Positions 43,568-53,357 of a stretch of DNA of 64,000 bases are shown here, piece by piece; position 1 is the stretch's first letter; each line of letters starts with the position of its first letter. The stretch spans positions 1 through 64,000 of the forward strand of contig RAYM01000022.1 of NCBI GenBank assembly GCA_003611805.1. Reading direction: 5' to 3'. The translations under genes and the position numbers were made by a program. Under the pieces are notes generated by a model, which saw only the letters and a program-made list of their open reading frames with translations, was not told where the DNA came from and ran no database searches. The stretch is from a bacterium 1xD42-87. Its GTDB lineage: Bacteria > Bacillota > Clostridia > Lachnospirales > Lachnospiraceae.

Positions 43568-44662
43568 TTACTTTGCCGCCGTAATCGTAAGCGCGTGCAT
43601 ATATGCGTCATCCCCTCTGGAACAGGTCACGGAAATTTTCTTCCCCTTCACCAGAACCTTACAGCCGACGGGACTGGAAACCTTGTCCATCTTCAACTCC
43701 ATCTCGCCCGCGGAAGTATCCAGTAAAAGAATATTCTCTGTGGACTTTTCCTTCACCGTGCCGATCACCGTAGACTGTGAGGAAGTGTCCACGGAAGCCG
43801 AGGAACTGTCCTTCACGCCCACGAGCGACGCCGCATGGAGATTGCTGTCAGAACCTCTGAAATAGGTAACCATCATCTTATTGTCCGGCGTCAGAACCAT
43901 CCCTTTGGACGTGTCCGTGCTGCTGTCAATCTGAAAGGTAAACGTTCCCTCGGAAGTTGCCAGATAAAGCGTTGACTCCCCGGATTCCGCCTTCACCGTT
44001 CCTGTCACGGATCTCGTCTCGCCTGTGGGATTCACCACCGGCGTCTGCGTGTACGTCTGGGAAAACGTTCCTGTCTGGGACGCATCTGTTGATGAGACGG
44101 GCGCCGCCGCCACATCCGCAATACTGATGGCATGCATGTAAGCATCCTCGCCTCTCGCACAGCTCACCACATACTTCCCGGACACCACCAGAACAGAGCA
44201 GTTGCTCAAATCCGTGTTCTTGTCAATCTTTAACTCCATTTCGCCCTGCGCCGTATCCAGGTGCAGAACGTCCTCCGTGGTGTTTGCATTTACCGTACCG
44301 ACCACACTGGAAACTTTTGAGGTATCCACATTAACGCTGGGACTCTCCCCATTCTCCGAGATCGTAACCGCGTGGAGATAACCGTCGTTTCCATGGGAAA
44401 CCGACACGCTGATCTTCTTGTCCGGCAGAAGCATCTTGCAATTGCCAGTGCTGGTGCTCCCGTCAATTTTTATCTCCATTCTGCCATCCGAAGTGTCCAG
44501 ATATAACAGCTTGGCAGTCGTCCCTTCCATCACCTTTCCCTGTACCGTGGCAATCACTTCCTCCGCCTGCACGTCCATTCTAGCCGCCGCAGGTGCAAGC
44601 AGCATCCCGCAGGCGGCAAGAGCCGTCATACAAACCCTCGCTGATCTTTTGTATTTTTTCAT
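43568..44662 (-). CDS. Secreted protein with four internal repeats
   Basis: A 364-residue exported protein: signal peptide about 1-34 (AACGMLLAPAAARMDVQAEE), then four homologous units at about 38-102, 120-182, 220-283 and 299-361. Each unit shows a strand pattern with VxGTV, LDTSxGEMELKID, a conserved Cys in units 1, 2 and 4, and RGDDAYMHALTI or a variant at its end. Short Ser/Thr-rich linkers separate them. No family was recognised. The third unit has lost the cysteine and differs most. The repeat design suggests a beta-rich binding or wall-associated protein. It has GGAGG before the ATG and stands 89 bp downstream of the eno start side by side on one strand. Confidence 0.75.
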   Translation of the reverse strand: MKKYKRSARVCMTALAACGMLLAPAAARMDVQAEEVIATVQGKVMEGTTAKLLYLDTSDGRMEIKIDGSTSTGNCKMLLPDKKISVSVSHGNDGYLHAVTISENGESPSVNVDTSKVSSVVGTVNANTTEDVLHLDTAQGEMELKIDKNTDLSNCSVLVVSGKYVVSCARGEDAYMHAISIADVAAAPVSSTDASQTGTFSQTYTQTPVVNPTGETRSVTGTVKAESGESTLYLATSEGTFTFQIDSSTDTSKGMVLTPDNKMMVTYFRGSDSNLHAASLVGVKDSSSASVDTSSQSTVIGTVKEKSTENILLLDTSAGEMELKMDKVSSPVGCKVLVKGKKISVTCSRGDDAYMHALTITAAK

Positions 44663-44790
44663 GCTTTCCTCCTCGCCTGAGCAGATTTTGCGTGTTGCGC
44701 AAGATTACCATAATAAATACTTATGTAAATCTATCATACAACACTTCTGGCAAAAAAAGCAAGCATTTTTCAAATTACTTCAACTTAACA

Positions 44791-46110
44791 CTATTGTTTG
44801 TAAAAAACCTCTCCGTTACACCAGAAATAATCCCTCTCCTCCGAGATCCCCAGTATGTACCATGCCAGTTCGCCTTCCTTTGTCCCGCGCCAGTAAATTG
44901 CCAGCTCCGGGCAAAGCCCCCTGCTGCTCCTGTCCACAACATCCCACTCATAATACGTGTCGCCGTAGAACTCTACTGCCGGATAGTAAACCACCGCTTT
45001 GTCACCGTCAAACTGCAATACCACATCATATTCTTCACTGTCACCCACATCCTTTGGGTGGTAATACCATATTCCCTGCAGCGCCTCTTTTGTGATCTTG
45101 CCCCAGTCGCCGAGCACATATGTATTTTCCACCGCAGAGGCGTCCGCATCCATGTTTAAATTCTCAAAAACCGACGCCTCGATCAGGCAGTCGCCCCTCT
45201 CTTCCGTATGCGTTTCAGAGAACGTCTCCGTGTCACGAATCCACCCCTCCGCAATATGATTACTGAGAAAACGCCTGTGCCCTGACTCAACGCTCACTTT
45301 CACCTCGCATGTCCGCACCCAGTCATCCCCGTCGAACTGCAATGTGACAACCGTGCCATCCTCATTGAGCACACCGTCCACACACACGAACCGGCAGTAA
45401 TTGGTATCCCCGCTCTCCGAACAGAAACTGTCCGTCTCCGCATAATACCAGTCCTTCATCCCCCTGCTGCCTTTTGCCACAAGCCCGTCGTAGGTAAATC
45501 CCACTTTTTCCAGAAGCAGCGCGTCCACAGCCACCTTATCGATCGCGCCGAAATCCGTTTCGATTTCCGCATAGTTCCAACGCGCCAAATGCGCCTGCTT
45601 CTCCTCATCCGTTCCCGGTCTCCCAACCCCCGCGCTGCTGTAAAACACCTGATAGAGATCAATCTCCGCAGGATTCTCCCAGTCGGACAAAAGGAATCCA
45701 TAATTGGAAAAGTCCTGTATCCACTCCGTATATTCCGCAAGCTCCTCCTCCGTCAGACGCCTGCCGTTTTCAGGTATCTCTAACCCCTTTTCCTCTTTCG
45801 CAGACGGGGACGGCTCCCCGCTATCCAGCCCCGCCCGGTTCCAGTCATCTGCTGCCGGCTGCACATCCGCGCTGTCTGCTTCCGTCTCCGCAGCTCCCGC
45901 CTCATCCGACAGCCCGCCAGCCTCATCAGGCAAAGCATCCCCGCCAGACAAACCGCCTTCGCCGTCAGCTTCCGCGCCGTCATTCTCCGTCTCAGAAACA
46001 TCCGCCTCAGAAATCTCATGCCCCTGTGCCGCACCATCCGTCTGCTGCCCGCACCCAACACAAAGCCCCAGCACACAAACTCCCGCTAAAACCGCCAACT
46101 TCTTCCTCAT
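44791..46110 (-). CDS. Acidic lipoprotein, function unknown
   Basis: A 439-residue protein with a lipoprotein signal: basic MRKK, hydrophobic core and lipobox LCVGC with the lipidated Cys at about 20. Then comes a strongly acidic, Glu/Asp/Ala/Gly-rich low-complexity spacer (about 25-95) and a folded C-terminal part rich in Trp and Tyr with strand-like segments (DDWVRTCEVKVSVESGHRRF, YYEWDVVDRSSRGL). The end FWCNGEVFYKQ could be a small binding domain. No enzyme motif is visible. It may sit on the outer face of the membrane beside the ABC module encoded upstream. Confidence 0.7.
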   Translation of the reverse strand: MRKKLAVLAGVCVLGLCVGCGQQTDGAAQGHEISEADVSETENDGAEADGEGGLSGGDALPDEAGGLSDEAGAAETEADSADVQPAADDWNRAGLDSGEPSPSAKEEKGLEIPENGRRLTEEELAEYTEWIQDFSNYGFLLSDWENPAEIDLYQVFYSSAGVGRPGTDEEKQAHLARWNYAEIETDFGAIDKVAVDALLLEKVGFTYDGLVAKGSRGMKDWYYAETDSFCSESGDTNYCRFVCVDGVLNEDGTVVTLQFDGDDWVRTCEVKVSVESGHRRFLSNHIAEGWIRDTETFSETHTEERGDCLIEASVFENLNMDADASAVENTYVLGDWGKITKEALQGIWYYHPKDVGDSEEYDVVLQFDGDKAVVYYPAVEFYGDTYYEWDVVDRSSRGLCPELAIYWRGTKEGELAWYILGISEERDYFWCNGEVFYKQ

Positions 46111-46200
46111 TCACACTTCCTCCATCTATAAAAATAATCCATTTTACGGAGCCGGACATGAGAGAACTATTTGTGCACTCTGCCGCCATATTTTTTTGCG

Positions 46201-47553
46201 CTATTCATTGCGTATCGCCGCCAGCGGACTCAACCTCATCGCCCTCCTCGCCGGGAAAAACCCCGCCACCATGCCCACCATCACCGCAAACACAAGCGAC
46301 AGGAACACAAGCCAGATCGGAATGTAGGAAATACCGCCGGTCGTACCCATATATTCATTGGCGTTCGCCGCCACTTTATTAATGATCACAGACAGGATAA
46401 AGCTCAAAATCAGTCCGATCACGCCGCCGATAAAACCGATAAACCCTGCCTCCATCAGAAAGAGACTGCGGATGTTTCTCAGATCGCACCCCAGCACCTT
46501 CATCACACCGATCTCCTTCGTCCGCTCATAAATGGACATCATCATCGTGTTGGTGATGCCGATTGCCGCCACAAACAAAGACACCGCGCCGATACCGCCG
46601 AGCACCGCCTGAATGTACCCCATGGTCTTCTGCTCGGACTCCACCCACTCCGCCTGACTGTTTGCCTCGTACCCCAGTTCCTGCAGGCTCTTCTGCAGTG
46701 CCACCACATTGTCCATGCTGTCCACATTCACCTGCAGCTGATTATAAAAAATCTCCTTGTAAGGCTTTCCTGTCTTGGTCTGCGGCTGTCCCGGAATAAC
46801 CTTATTTTTAAAAATCTTTTTCAATTCCTGCATAAGCTGGTCTATGTCACAGAAGGTGTACCAGCCGTACCTTGACCACTGGTCTTCTGCAGGTTTTGCC
46901 TCCACGCCGCATGTCTCGATCAGATATTTTTTCGGAGGCGGCTTCGTCTGCCCGTTTTCATCCGGAGTGCCCGACCCATAGTATGCGTCCGTATCAAAGA
47001 TCACAAAAATAGGGTCTTTCATCAGGTCAATATCCGGCAGAGCGCCCGTTTCATAAAAACCGCCTCCATTCCCCTTGGCATTATAGAAATTCTGCAGCAC
47101 CTCATTGCCATAGAAAAAAGTCAGTTTCTCATCGTCTCCGGGGAGCCGTCCCTCCCCAACCTCGATATTCATGTCCGCAAGCGCTTCCTTTGGCAGTCCC
47201 TGTATCTGCAAATATGCCTCATAGCTTCCATACTTGGCAAGCGCGTTGGTCTGCAGCATCGGGTACACCGACTCCACATGCTCCATGGCGCTGATCTCGT
47301 TGATCAGTTTCTGGTCCAGACGCTTCACCTCCTCCGAGGAGGAATCGCCCCACGGCTCGTACACCGTGACCTGGGTCAGGCTTCCGTATGACTCGTACTG
47401 CGCCATCAGGGAACGGCTCAAGCCCAGACCCAGAGATACCATGACTACAATGGAAGCGACGCCGATCACCACGCCAAGCACCGTCAGGACCGTTCTCACT
47501 TTTCTTTTCCAGAGATTACTGCTGCTCATCCGCAGCAAATCAAGAAATTTCAT
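46201..47553 (-). CDS. ABC transporter permease, MacB/FtsX type
   Basis: A 450-residue permease with one N-terminal helix (about 20-44, TVLTVLGVVIGVASIVVMVS), a large extracellular domain (about 50-320) and three C-terminal helices with the FtsX-family signature GVMKVLGCDLRNIRSLFLME. This architecture is typical of MacB-like exporters or mechanotransmitters that do not move substrate across the membrane themselves. It works with the ATPase at 49374-50156. Between the two lies the CARDB-like protein, with only 6 bp to this gene, so all three form one module. Confidence 0.88.
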   Translation of the reverse strand: MKFLDLLRMSSSNLWKRKVRTVLTVLGVVIGVASIVVMVSLGLGLSRSLMAQYESYGSLTQVTVYEPWGDSSSEEVKRLDQKLINEISAMEHVESVYPMLQTNALAKYGSYEAYLQIQGLPKEALADMNIEVGEGRLPGDDEKLTFFYGNEVLQNFYNAKGNGGGFYETGALPDIDLMKDPIFVIFDTDAYYGSGTPDENGQTKPPPKKYLIETCGVEAKPAEDQWSRYGWYTFCDIDQLMQELKKIFKNKVIPGQPQTKTGKPYKEIFYNQLQVNVDSMDNVVALQKSLQELGYEANSQAEWVESEQKTMGYIQAVLGGIGAVSLFVAAIGITNTMMMSIYERTKEIGVMKVLGCDLRNIRSLFLMEAGFIGFIGGVIGLILSFILSVIINKVAANANEYMGTTGGISYIPIWLVFLSLVFAVMVGMVAGFFPARRAMRLSPLAAIRNE

Positions 47554-47559
47554 AGCCCT

Positions 47560-49353
47560 TTACTCATCCAGCTCCTTCTCTAATTCCGCCAGCTCCTGCG
47601 CTTCCAGAAGAGCCGCCTTTTTCTTTTTGCGTAGCTTTAAGAATACGCCAAGCCCCACGCCAGCCAGAACAACAGCCCCGGAAACACTGCCAACAATTAT
47701 CCCCGTCTTAGGGTTGCCGCCTTCTCCGTCGTCCATCATCATGTCACCGCCCATCATGCCATCATCACCCATCATCATGTCGTCCATCATGGGCTCATTT
47801 ACAAAGAGGGTGATCTCCTTCTCCTCCGTGGTCACATTGCCCGCGTCGTCCTCGTAGGAGATTTCCAGTTTCACAATACCGTCATCCATGGTTGCCGTCT
47901 GGCCAGTCAGCATCACATCCACATTGCCCGTGTTGCCGGACTGGAGATTGCCCACAAAAGCCGACGCCTCCGCGACAGAATCCGCGATAAATTTCACCTG
48001 CACATTATAGAGGGTAGTCTTTCCCGTATTGTAAATGCTGAACATCACATTGGACTGGGAACCCACCTCGATATTATCAGGCACCACTTCTGGGATGCTC
48101 GTGTCAAAACGGCTCTCCTGCATGATCGGGATCGACACGCTCGCCTTGTCCGTCAGGTCAAATACCGTCGCCGCATCGTACTTCATGTTGACGTCCAGCA
48201 CATAAGGCTTCTGCGCCAGATCCGCCTTCGCCGTCATCTCGATCTCAATATCCGCCGAAGTGTCCGGGGCGATTTTCTCCATATAGACGGAGCTTGATCC
48301 CGACGTTGGCAGAAAGGCAGAGTAAGTGTTCGTCTTGTCCTCCCCCTCCTGTGCCGCCTGCATATCGAAAAGCACGTTGGTCACCGTCGTATCCTTGGAG
48401 GTATTCTTGACATGGATTGTCAGGGTAAAGGTTTCCCCCGCGAAGACCTTTGCCGGATCCGTCTCAAAACCCGTCACTACAATACGAGGCTTGGAACCGG
48501 ACGCCTCCTGCCCGTTGCCGCCGATAATGCCGCTTCCCGGCTTGCCGATCGTCTTTACATACACTGTGAGCTCCGCCGGCTCCTCGCTGCGGACCCCCGC
48601 CTTCGTGTAGGATATATGAAACTTTAGCGGGTAATAACCCGTCATCACGTCGCTTCTCGTCTTAAAATGAAAGGTGAACTCCCTGCGGTTCTCCATCGCC
48701 GCCTCCTTCGTCTGACAGCCGGGTATATACGGCTCGGTCTGGAGATAATTGGTCGCGTCCGGCTCAAAGGGCCACTCCGTCACCAGCGTGGAAATCACAG
48801 GCTCCACGATCAGGTCGTTTAACTCCTCCGTTCCGAAATTGACGATAGGCAGCACGATGGATACGCCCTGCCCGTAACTCACAACCGGCGTCTGCCAGTT
48901 GTCCGCCACCTGTATAAATTCGCTTGTAGTCTGAGTCACCTTCGCCACCGCCGCTGATTCCATATTTCCCTTGACAGAGGACACATAGGACCACAGCTCG
49001 GTCAGGGACATCTCCGTGTTGGCGATGTAGTAGACCGCACTGTCAAAGAGTTTGTGAAGCCCCTCCATCACCTTCTCATCCAGCTGATAACGCACCTCCA
49101 GGCTCTGCATATAGTAGAGCAGATCCTCGTCGGCATCAAAGCGGTCGTCGTCCGTGATCACCCGGTCAGAGTTTCTCTCCACATATTTGATCTCATTCTC
49201 GCTGACGCTCTCGTTATTCTCCTCCGCATACGCTATCGACGCCGCATTCCATTTTCCGGCATGTCCAAACACGGCTAACGCCAAAAACAGGCACGCCAAT
49301 CCGCCTGCCAGACGCCTCACTGCACTCCTACGGCTCTCCATTTTCCCTCTCAT
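47560..49353 (-). CDS. Cell-surface protein with CARDB-like domains and C-terminal anchor
   Basis: About 597 residues from the ATG at 49353; later starts (49341) are possible. A signal peptide is followed by a beta-rich extracellular part with CARDB/COG1361-like stretches (PRIVVTGFETDPAKVFAGET, FTLTIHVKNTSKDTTVTNVL, LYNVQVKFIADSV). Then comes a Met/Asp/Gly-rich linker near 535-565, one transmembrane helix (GIIVGSVSGAVVLAGVGLGV) and a basic, then acidic, cytoplasmic tail. Such proteins often accompany MacB-like ABC transporters as their extracellular partner. The ligand is unknown. Confidence 0.75.
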   Translation of the reverse strand: MRGKMESRRSAVRRLAGGLACLFLALAVFGHAGKWNAASIAYAEENNESVSENEIKYVERNSDRVITDDDRFDADEDLLYYMQSLEVRYQLDEKVMEGLHKLFDSAVYYIANTEMSLTELWSYVSSVKGNMESAAVAKVTQTTSEFIQVADNWQTPVVSYGQGVSIVLPIVNFGTEELNDLIVEPVISTLVTEWPFEPDATNYLQTEPYIPGCQTKEAAMENRREFTFHFKTRSDVMTGYYPLKFHISYTKAGVRSEEPAELTVYVKTIGKPGSGIIGGNGQEASGSKPRIVVTGFETDPAKVFAGETFTLTIHVKNTSKDTTVTNVLFDMQAAQEGEDKTNTYSAFLPTSGSSSVYMEKIAPDTSADIEIEMTAKADLAQKPYVLDVNMKYDAATVFDLTDKASVSIPIMQESRFDTSIPEVVPDNIEVGSQSNVMFSIYNTGKTTLYNVQVKFIADSVAEASAFVGNLQSGNTGNVDVMLTGQTATMDDGIVKLEISYEDDAGNVTTEEKEITLFVNEPMMDDMMMGDDGMMGGDMMMDDGEGGNPKTGIIVGSVSGAVVLAGVGLGVFLKLRKKKKAALLEAQELAELEKELDE

Positions 49354-49373
49354 TTCTCCTGTCCTTCCAATTC

Positions 49374-50156
49374 TCAAACTTTTTTGCAAGACTCCTGCGC
49401 TGCGATCTCCTCCGGCATGTCCTGCCCGTCCCGCTCGCTGATCTCCAGAATCTTTCCGTCCCGGATCCGGATCACGATATCCGCAAAACCCGCCAGATAA
49501 TTGTCGTGGGTCACCATCACCAGCGTCTGGTTTTTCTCCCGCACCACCCTCTTCATCAGGTTCATCACCTCCACGGAAGTGTTGGAATCCAGATTGCCGG
49601 TAGGCTCGTCCGCAAAAATGATCTCCGGCTCCACCACCAGCGCCCTCGCCACGCCCACGCGCTGCTGCTGTCCGCCGGACATCTGGTTCGGGCGGTGTTT
49701 TTTATGTTTGGTCAGCCCCACCAGGTCGAGCATCTCCTCCGCCTTCCTGTTGCGGCTCTTCTTATCCATCCCCTGAAAAGTCAGGGGCAGCGCCACATTC
49801 TCTATCGCGTTCATGGTACCCATCAGATTAAAAGACTGGAAAATAAAACCGATGTGCTCCCTGCGGAATGCCACAAGCTGGTTCTCCGTCTTTTTCTCCA
49901 TATGTTCTCCTGCGATCACGATCTCTCCCTTAGTTGGCTTTTCCAGTCCGGCCAGCATGTTGAGCAGCGTGGACTTGCCGGAGCCGGAAGCGCCCACAAT
50001 CGAGCAGAAGCACCCCCGCCTGATGGAGAAGCTGACGCCGTTTAAGGCGCGCACCCGCTCCTCCCCAACCCGGTAGACCTTATATAAATCTTTCACCTGA
50101 ATCACAGGCTCATCACACCTGTTATCGCCCACGTCTGTTTCCTTTCCACTCATCAT
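49374..50156 (-). CDS. ABC transporter ATP-binding protein, LolD/MacB type
   Basis: A 260-residue ATPase with Walker A GASGSGKSTLL, Q-loop FIFQSFNL, signature MSGGQQQRVGVARAL, Walker B IIFADEPTGNLDS and the switch His in VMVTHD. The DEPTGNLDS string is typical of the MacB/LolD/FtsE group, in agreement with the FtsX-type permease two genes downstream. It carries a short N-terminal extension with a VGDNRC stretch before the VIQVKDLYKVY start of the domain. The start of the next gene lies 20 bp beyond its stop. Confidence 0.93.
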   Translation of the reverse strand: MMSGKETDVGDNRCDEPVIQVKDLYKVYRVGEERVRALNGVSFSIRRGCFCSIVGASGSGKSTLLNMLAGLEKPTKGEIVIAGEHMEKKTENQLVAFRREHIGFIFQSFNLMGTMNAIENVALPLTFQGMDKKSRNRKAEEMLDLVGLTKHKKHRPNQMSGGQQQRVGVARALVVEPEIIFADEPTGNLDSNTSVEVMNLMKRVVREKNQTLVMVTHDNYLAGFADIVIRIRDGKILEISERDGQDMPEEIAAQESCKKV

Positions 50157-50267
50157 TTACTTCCATTGCGCGGAGAATGCCCGCTCGGGCGCTCTCCCTC
50201 GTGAGACTTAGTGTTTCTCCGCAAAGCAGCCTGTGCTGTGAGCGGTTAGGAACTCTTCTCACGTTTC

Positions 50268-52409
50268 TCACTCGCTCTCTCCGGTATATTCCGTCGCCTC
50301 CGCCACAAATTCCGGCACCCGCTCCGCGTAGAAAGAGTAAGTAAAGTAATAACTGTCCCTCTCGTAGGGATAAGTCGTATCCCGCTTAAACACGACCTCC
50401 GCGGAATAATTCTCGTCCAGATCCCTGTAACGGCTCCACGGCGCATCAATCCAGTTACAGTAGAGATGCGGCAGGATCTGTGCGATCTGCTCCTCCTCAT
50501 AGAAGGTTTCGGAGACCGTATAATCTGTATAACCGGCGTCCCATGTCTCCGCCACAGCTCTCGGCTGCATGTCATAATCCACCTCGTTATCCTGCTCCGC
50601 CAGCTCGTTGTGGTAGCAGGTCACCGTGACCGACTCGATATCCGCCGCGTCAAGCTCCATTGGATAATAAGCCTCCAGCCTTTTCAGCTCGGAAATCGTA
50701 TTTTCAAAACAGTCATATACAAGAAACTGTCTCTGATTATAGTTCTTATATGCAAAGTACATCACGCCGCAGGGACGGTTATGCCGCACAAGTGTAAAGT
50801 CGAATTGTTCCATGTCTTTCAGCCACGCGTCCTTGAGCCTGCCCGCTTCTTCCACCGAAATCATCACCTTCGCCGGACCATTGGTGTACTGGATCCGTGT
50901 CACACCTTCCAGGAGATTCTGATCCGTCATCGCCGGGAACACCCCCTTCTGATAGGCGTCTGTACTGAAAATCTGGTTGAGAAGCTCCTCCGTCACCGGA
51001 TCGTCATAGTCAACCCGAATGCACCTGTCTTTCTGCAGACCCGACTTTAAACGGTACAGGATATACACATAACGGCCATCTTCCATTTCCTCCGGATCAC
51101 TATGCTTTGCAAGCTCCGCCAGCTCCAAAACAGGTGCGGTATCCGTCAAAAACATATGATCCGATTCAAACTTGTTCTGCTCGATATACTGCTGGTTCTC
51201 GTCCCAATAGCTATCATAGTACCCGTCTGCTGAAATTGCAATACTCTCCACTTTATTTTGCACCGGAATATAACTGTCATACCCAAACAGATCCCATTTA
51301 AAGATGCAAAATATTGCCATAATGCCGGCTAACGCAATTCCGCTTGATATCAGATGTTTAAACAGGCTTCTGATATCAAAATCAAAGATTACTTCCATCG
51401 CCGCGCACAAAATCACTCCGCCCGCAAGCATACCGGCAACAAGCAGCGTCTCGTTCTGGTAGGAAGTGTCGTACACAATCTTGCCCACCAGGAACGCTGC
51501 CGGAATCGCTGCCGCCACCTTGAGGACCGGCTCTAAAAAGCGGTGTGCCACCGCCTTTCCGGCGGTCTCGGAAGGTCTCTTTTTGTAGGCGTACCACCCC
51601 AGAGCCAGAAGCACCGCCGCAATCCCGATCCATTTTGCCACAAGAGGCATGGCAATCTTCGCCGCAGCAGCAGCATCCGGCGCATTTTTGATCTGCCAGA
51701 TATTTATGATACAGTCATAGAGCGTAGAAAATTTCGGTTCGTCCTGCAGAAAATGTACCGAATAGGTATCAAAGAACATCCCTTTCAGCCCCTCAAACAT
51801 ATCATTGACCACAAACTCATACAATGCAAACATCAAAAACAGGGCGCCCGTCACAAAACGGTTTCCCGTCAGCATCACCGCAAGAATCATCATGTGATAA
51901 AAGACAAGGAAGAAGAAAAAATGCCACACAAAGGAAAGCCCCGCCTCAGCAATCACTTCCCCGTTTACCGCTTTCTGTGCCGCCGACAGGATCATGCCCA
52001 GAATCAGCCCCGAAAGATTGGCTGTCAGGTAAATGAACAGCCCGTTTACATAGACTACGGCAAATCTCCTGTTTTTCGACACAGGAACACTGTGATACAT
52101 GTCCACCTTTCTTCTGTCAAACAGATAGGAAAAGCCCTGCATACCTATGACTGCCGCCAAAACAAAAACAATCGGATAAATATTATCGGAAAAGCCAAGC
52201 GCGTCTCTCGCCGCCTGACACATCGCCTGCTGAAATTCCGCCGGGGTTCTGTAGCTTCCTAGCTCATAAGCTCCCCTGATCCTGCTCAAATAGATCATCG
52301 TCATGCCGCTGTAGGCGAGAAGCTGTGACAGCACTGCCACGATCCAGACCCAGATCCGCCTTTTATGATTTTCCCTGCAGCTATCCCAGAATGAGTTTTT
52401 TGATGTCAT
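50268..52409 (-). CDS. Multi-pass ABC permease with large C-terminal domain
   Basis: A 713-residue membrane protein with about ten hydrophobic segments in the first 360 residues (e.g. WIVAVLSQLLAYSGMTMIYL, FFFFLVFYHMMILAVMLTG, IAMPLVAKWIGIAAVLLALG). A motif DRRKVDMYHSVPVSKNRRF follows helix 2, common in ABC permeases of this clade. The remaining 350 residues form a soluble, acidic, Tyr-rich domain. The architecture resembles DUF6449-type proteins of Lachnospiraceae, which I state with caution. It overlaps its ATPase by 29 bp. The transported substrate is unknown. Confidence 0.7.
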   Translation of the reverse strand: MTSKNSFWDSCRENHKRRIWVWIVAVLSQLLAYSGMTMIYLSRIRGAYELGSYRTPAEFQQAMCQAARDALGFSDNIYPIVFVLAAVIGMQGFSYLFDRRKVDMYHSVPVSKNRRFAVVYVNGLFIYLTANLSGLILGMILSAAQKAVNGEVIAEAGLSFVWHFFFFLVFYHMMILAVMLTGNRFVTGALFLMFALYEFVVNDMFEGLKGMFFDTYSVHFLQDEPKFSTLYDCIINIWQIKNAPDAAAAAKIAMPLVAKWIGIAAVLLALGWYAYKKRPSETAGKAVAHRFLEPVLKVAAAIPAAFLVGKIVYDTSYQNETLLVAGMLAGGVILCAAMEVIFDFDIRSLFKHLISSGIALAGIMAIFCIFKWDLFGYDSYIPVQNKVESIAISADGYYDSYWDENQQYIEQNKFESDHMFLTDTAPVLELAELAKHSDPEEMEDGRYVYILYRLKSGLQKDRCIRVDYDDPVTEELLNQIFSTDAYQKGVFPAMTDQNLLEGVTRIQYTNGPAKVMISVEEAGRLKDAWLKDMEQFDFTLVRHNRPCGVMYFAYKNYNQRQFLVYDCFENTISELKRLEAYYPMELDAADIESVTVTCYHNELAEQDNEVDYDMQPRAVAETWDAGYTDYTVSETFYEEEQIAQILPHLYCNWIDAPWSRYRDLDENYSAEVVFKRDTTYPYERDSYYFTYSFYAERVPEFVAEATEYTGESE

Positions 52410-53286
52410 AGCCTACCACCTCCGTCTCGCTGATAAAGATCTCCTCAAGAGATAAGGGAAGCACCTCGTAAAAGATCGTGTCCACCGTGGCGAACCGCGC
52501 CTCCACTTCCTCCCTTGTGCTTCGCACCGTGATCGTGCAAAGGGATCCCCTCTGTTCCTTCTTGAGCACCTCAAGTCCATTTAACGCTTTCATTTCCTCT
52601 TCCGCAGCGCCAAACACACACTGCACTTTCTGGATATTACACTTCATATCCTCCAGATCCTTTGACAGCAGAACGCCGCCTTTATGTAACAGCCCCACAT
52701 GGTCGCATATATCTTCCAGCTCCCGCAGGTTGTGGGAGGCGATCACGGGCGTCAGCCCACGCTCCTCCATCTCCTTGGCAAAAATGGACTTGATGCCTTG
52801 GCGCATCACCGGATCAAGCCCGTCGAATGTCTCGTCGCAGAGAATGTATTTCGTATGGGCGCATATCCCCAGAAGCAGGGCGAGCTGCTTTTTCATGCCC
52901 TTGGAAAAGGTGCCGATCTTCCTGTTTTTATCCAGGTTAAATTTTTCCAGATACCGGTAAAACTCCTCCCTGTCAAACGCCTCATAAATGCCGCTGTAAT
53001 ACTTCTCCATCGCCCGCGCGTTGGCATTTGCAAAAAAGTAAGGCTCGTCAGCAATAAAAAACAGCCGTTTTTTTGCCTCCACATTGTCGTACACGGGCAT
53101 ATTATCCACAGCCACCGTGCCCTCATCAGGTTTAATCACACCCGCTATCATACGCAGCACCGTGCTCTTGCCCGCGCCGTTGGTACCGATCAGTCCGAAA
53201 ACCGTCTTTTCCCTGATGGTAACACTGACTTCATCTACGGCCCTGATATCTTCAAACTGCTTCGTCAGATTATGTATCTCTATCAT
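52381..53286 (-). CDS. ABC transporter ATP-binding protein (YtrB-like)
   Basis: A 301-residue ATPase from the ATG at 53286 (MIEIHNLTKQFEDIRAVDEV, AAGGAGAG upstream). Walker A GTNGAGKSTVL, Q-loop FIADEPYFFA, signature-region FSKGMKKQLALLLGICA, Walker B YILCDETFDGLDPV and His in VIASHNLREL are present. The altered signature (FSKGMKKQ in place of LSGGQ) and the additional 80-residue C-terminal part are common in ABC-2-type transporters controlled by GntR/YtrA regulators. It lies 71 bp after the regulator. Confidence 0.93.
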   Translation of the reverse strand: MIEIHNLTKQFEDIRAVDEVSVTIREKTVFGLIGTNGAGKSTVLRMIAGVIKPDEGTVAVDNMPVYDNVEAKKRLFFIADEPYFFANANARAMEKYYSGIYEAFDREEFYRYLEKFNLDKNRKIGTFSKGMKKQLALLLGICAHTKYILCDETFDGLDPVMRQGIKSIFAKEMEERGLTPVIASHNLRELEDICDHVGLLHKGGVLLSKDLEDMKCNIQKVQCVFGAAEEEMKALNGLEVLKKEQRGSLCTITVRSTREEVEARFATVDTIFYEVLPLSLEEIFISETEVVGYDIKKLILG

Positions 53287-53357
53287 AGAGTTCTCTCCTT
53301 CCACCGCACTCCCGTGCCGCTTTTTCTGTCTGATTCACAAGCTGTCCTTTCCACGCC

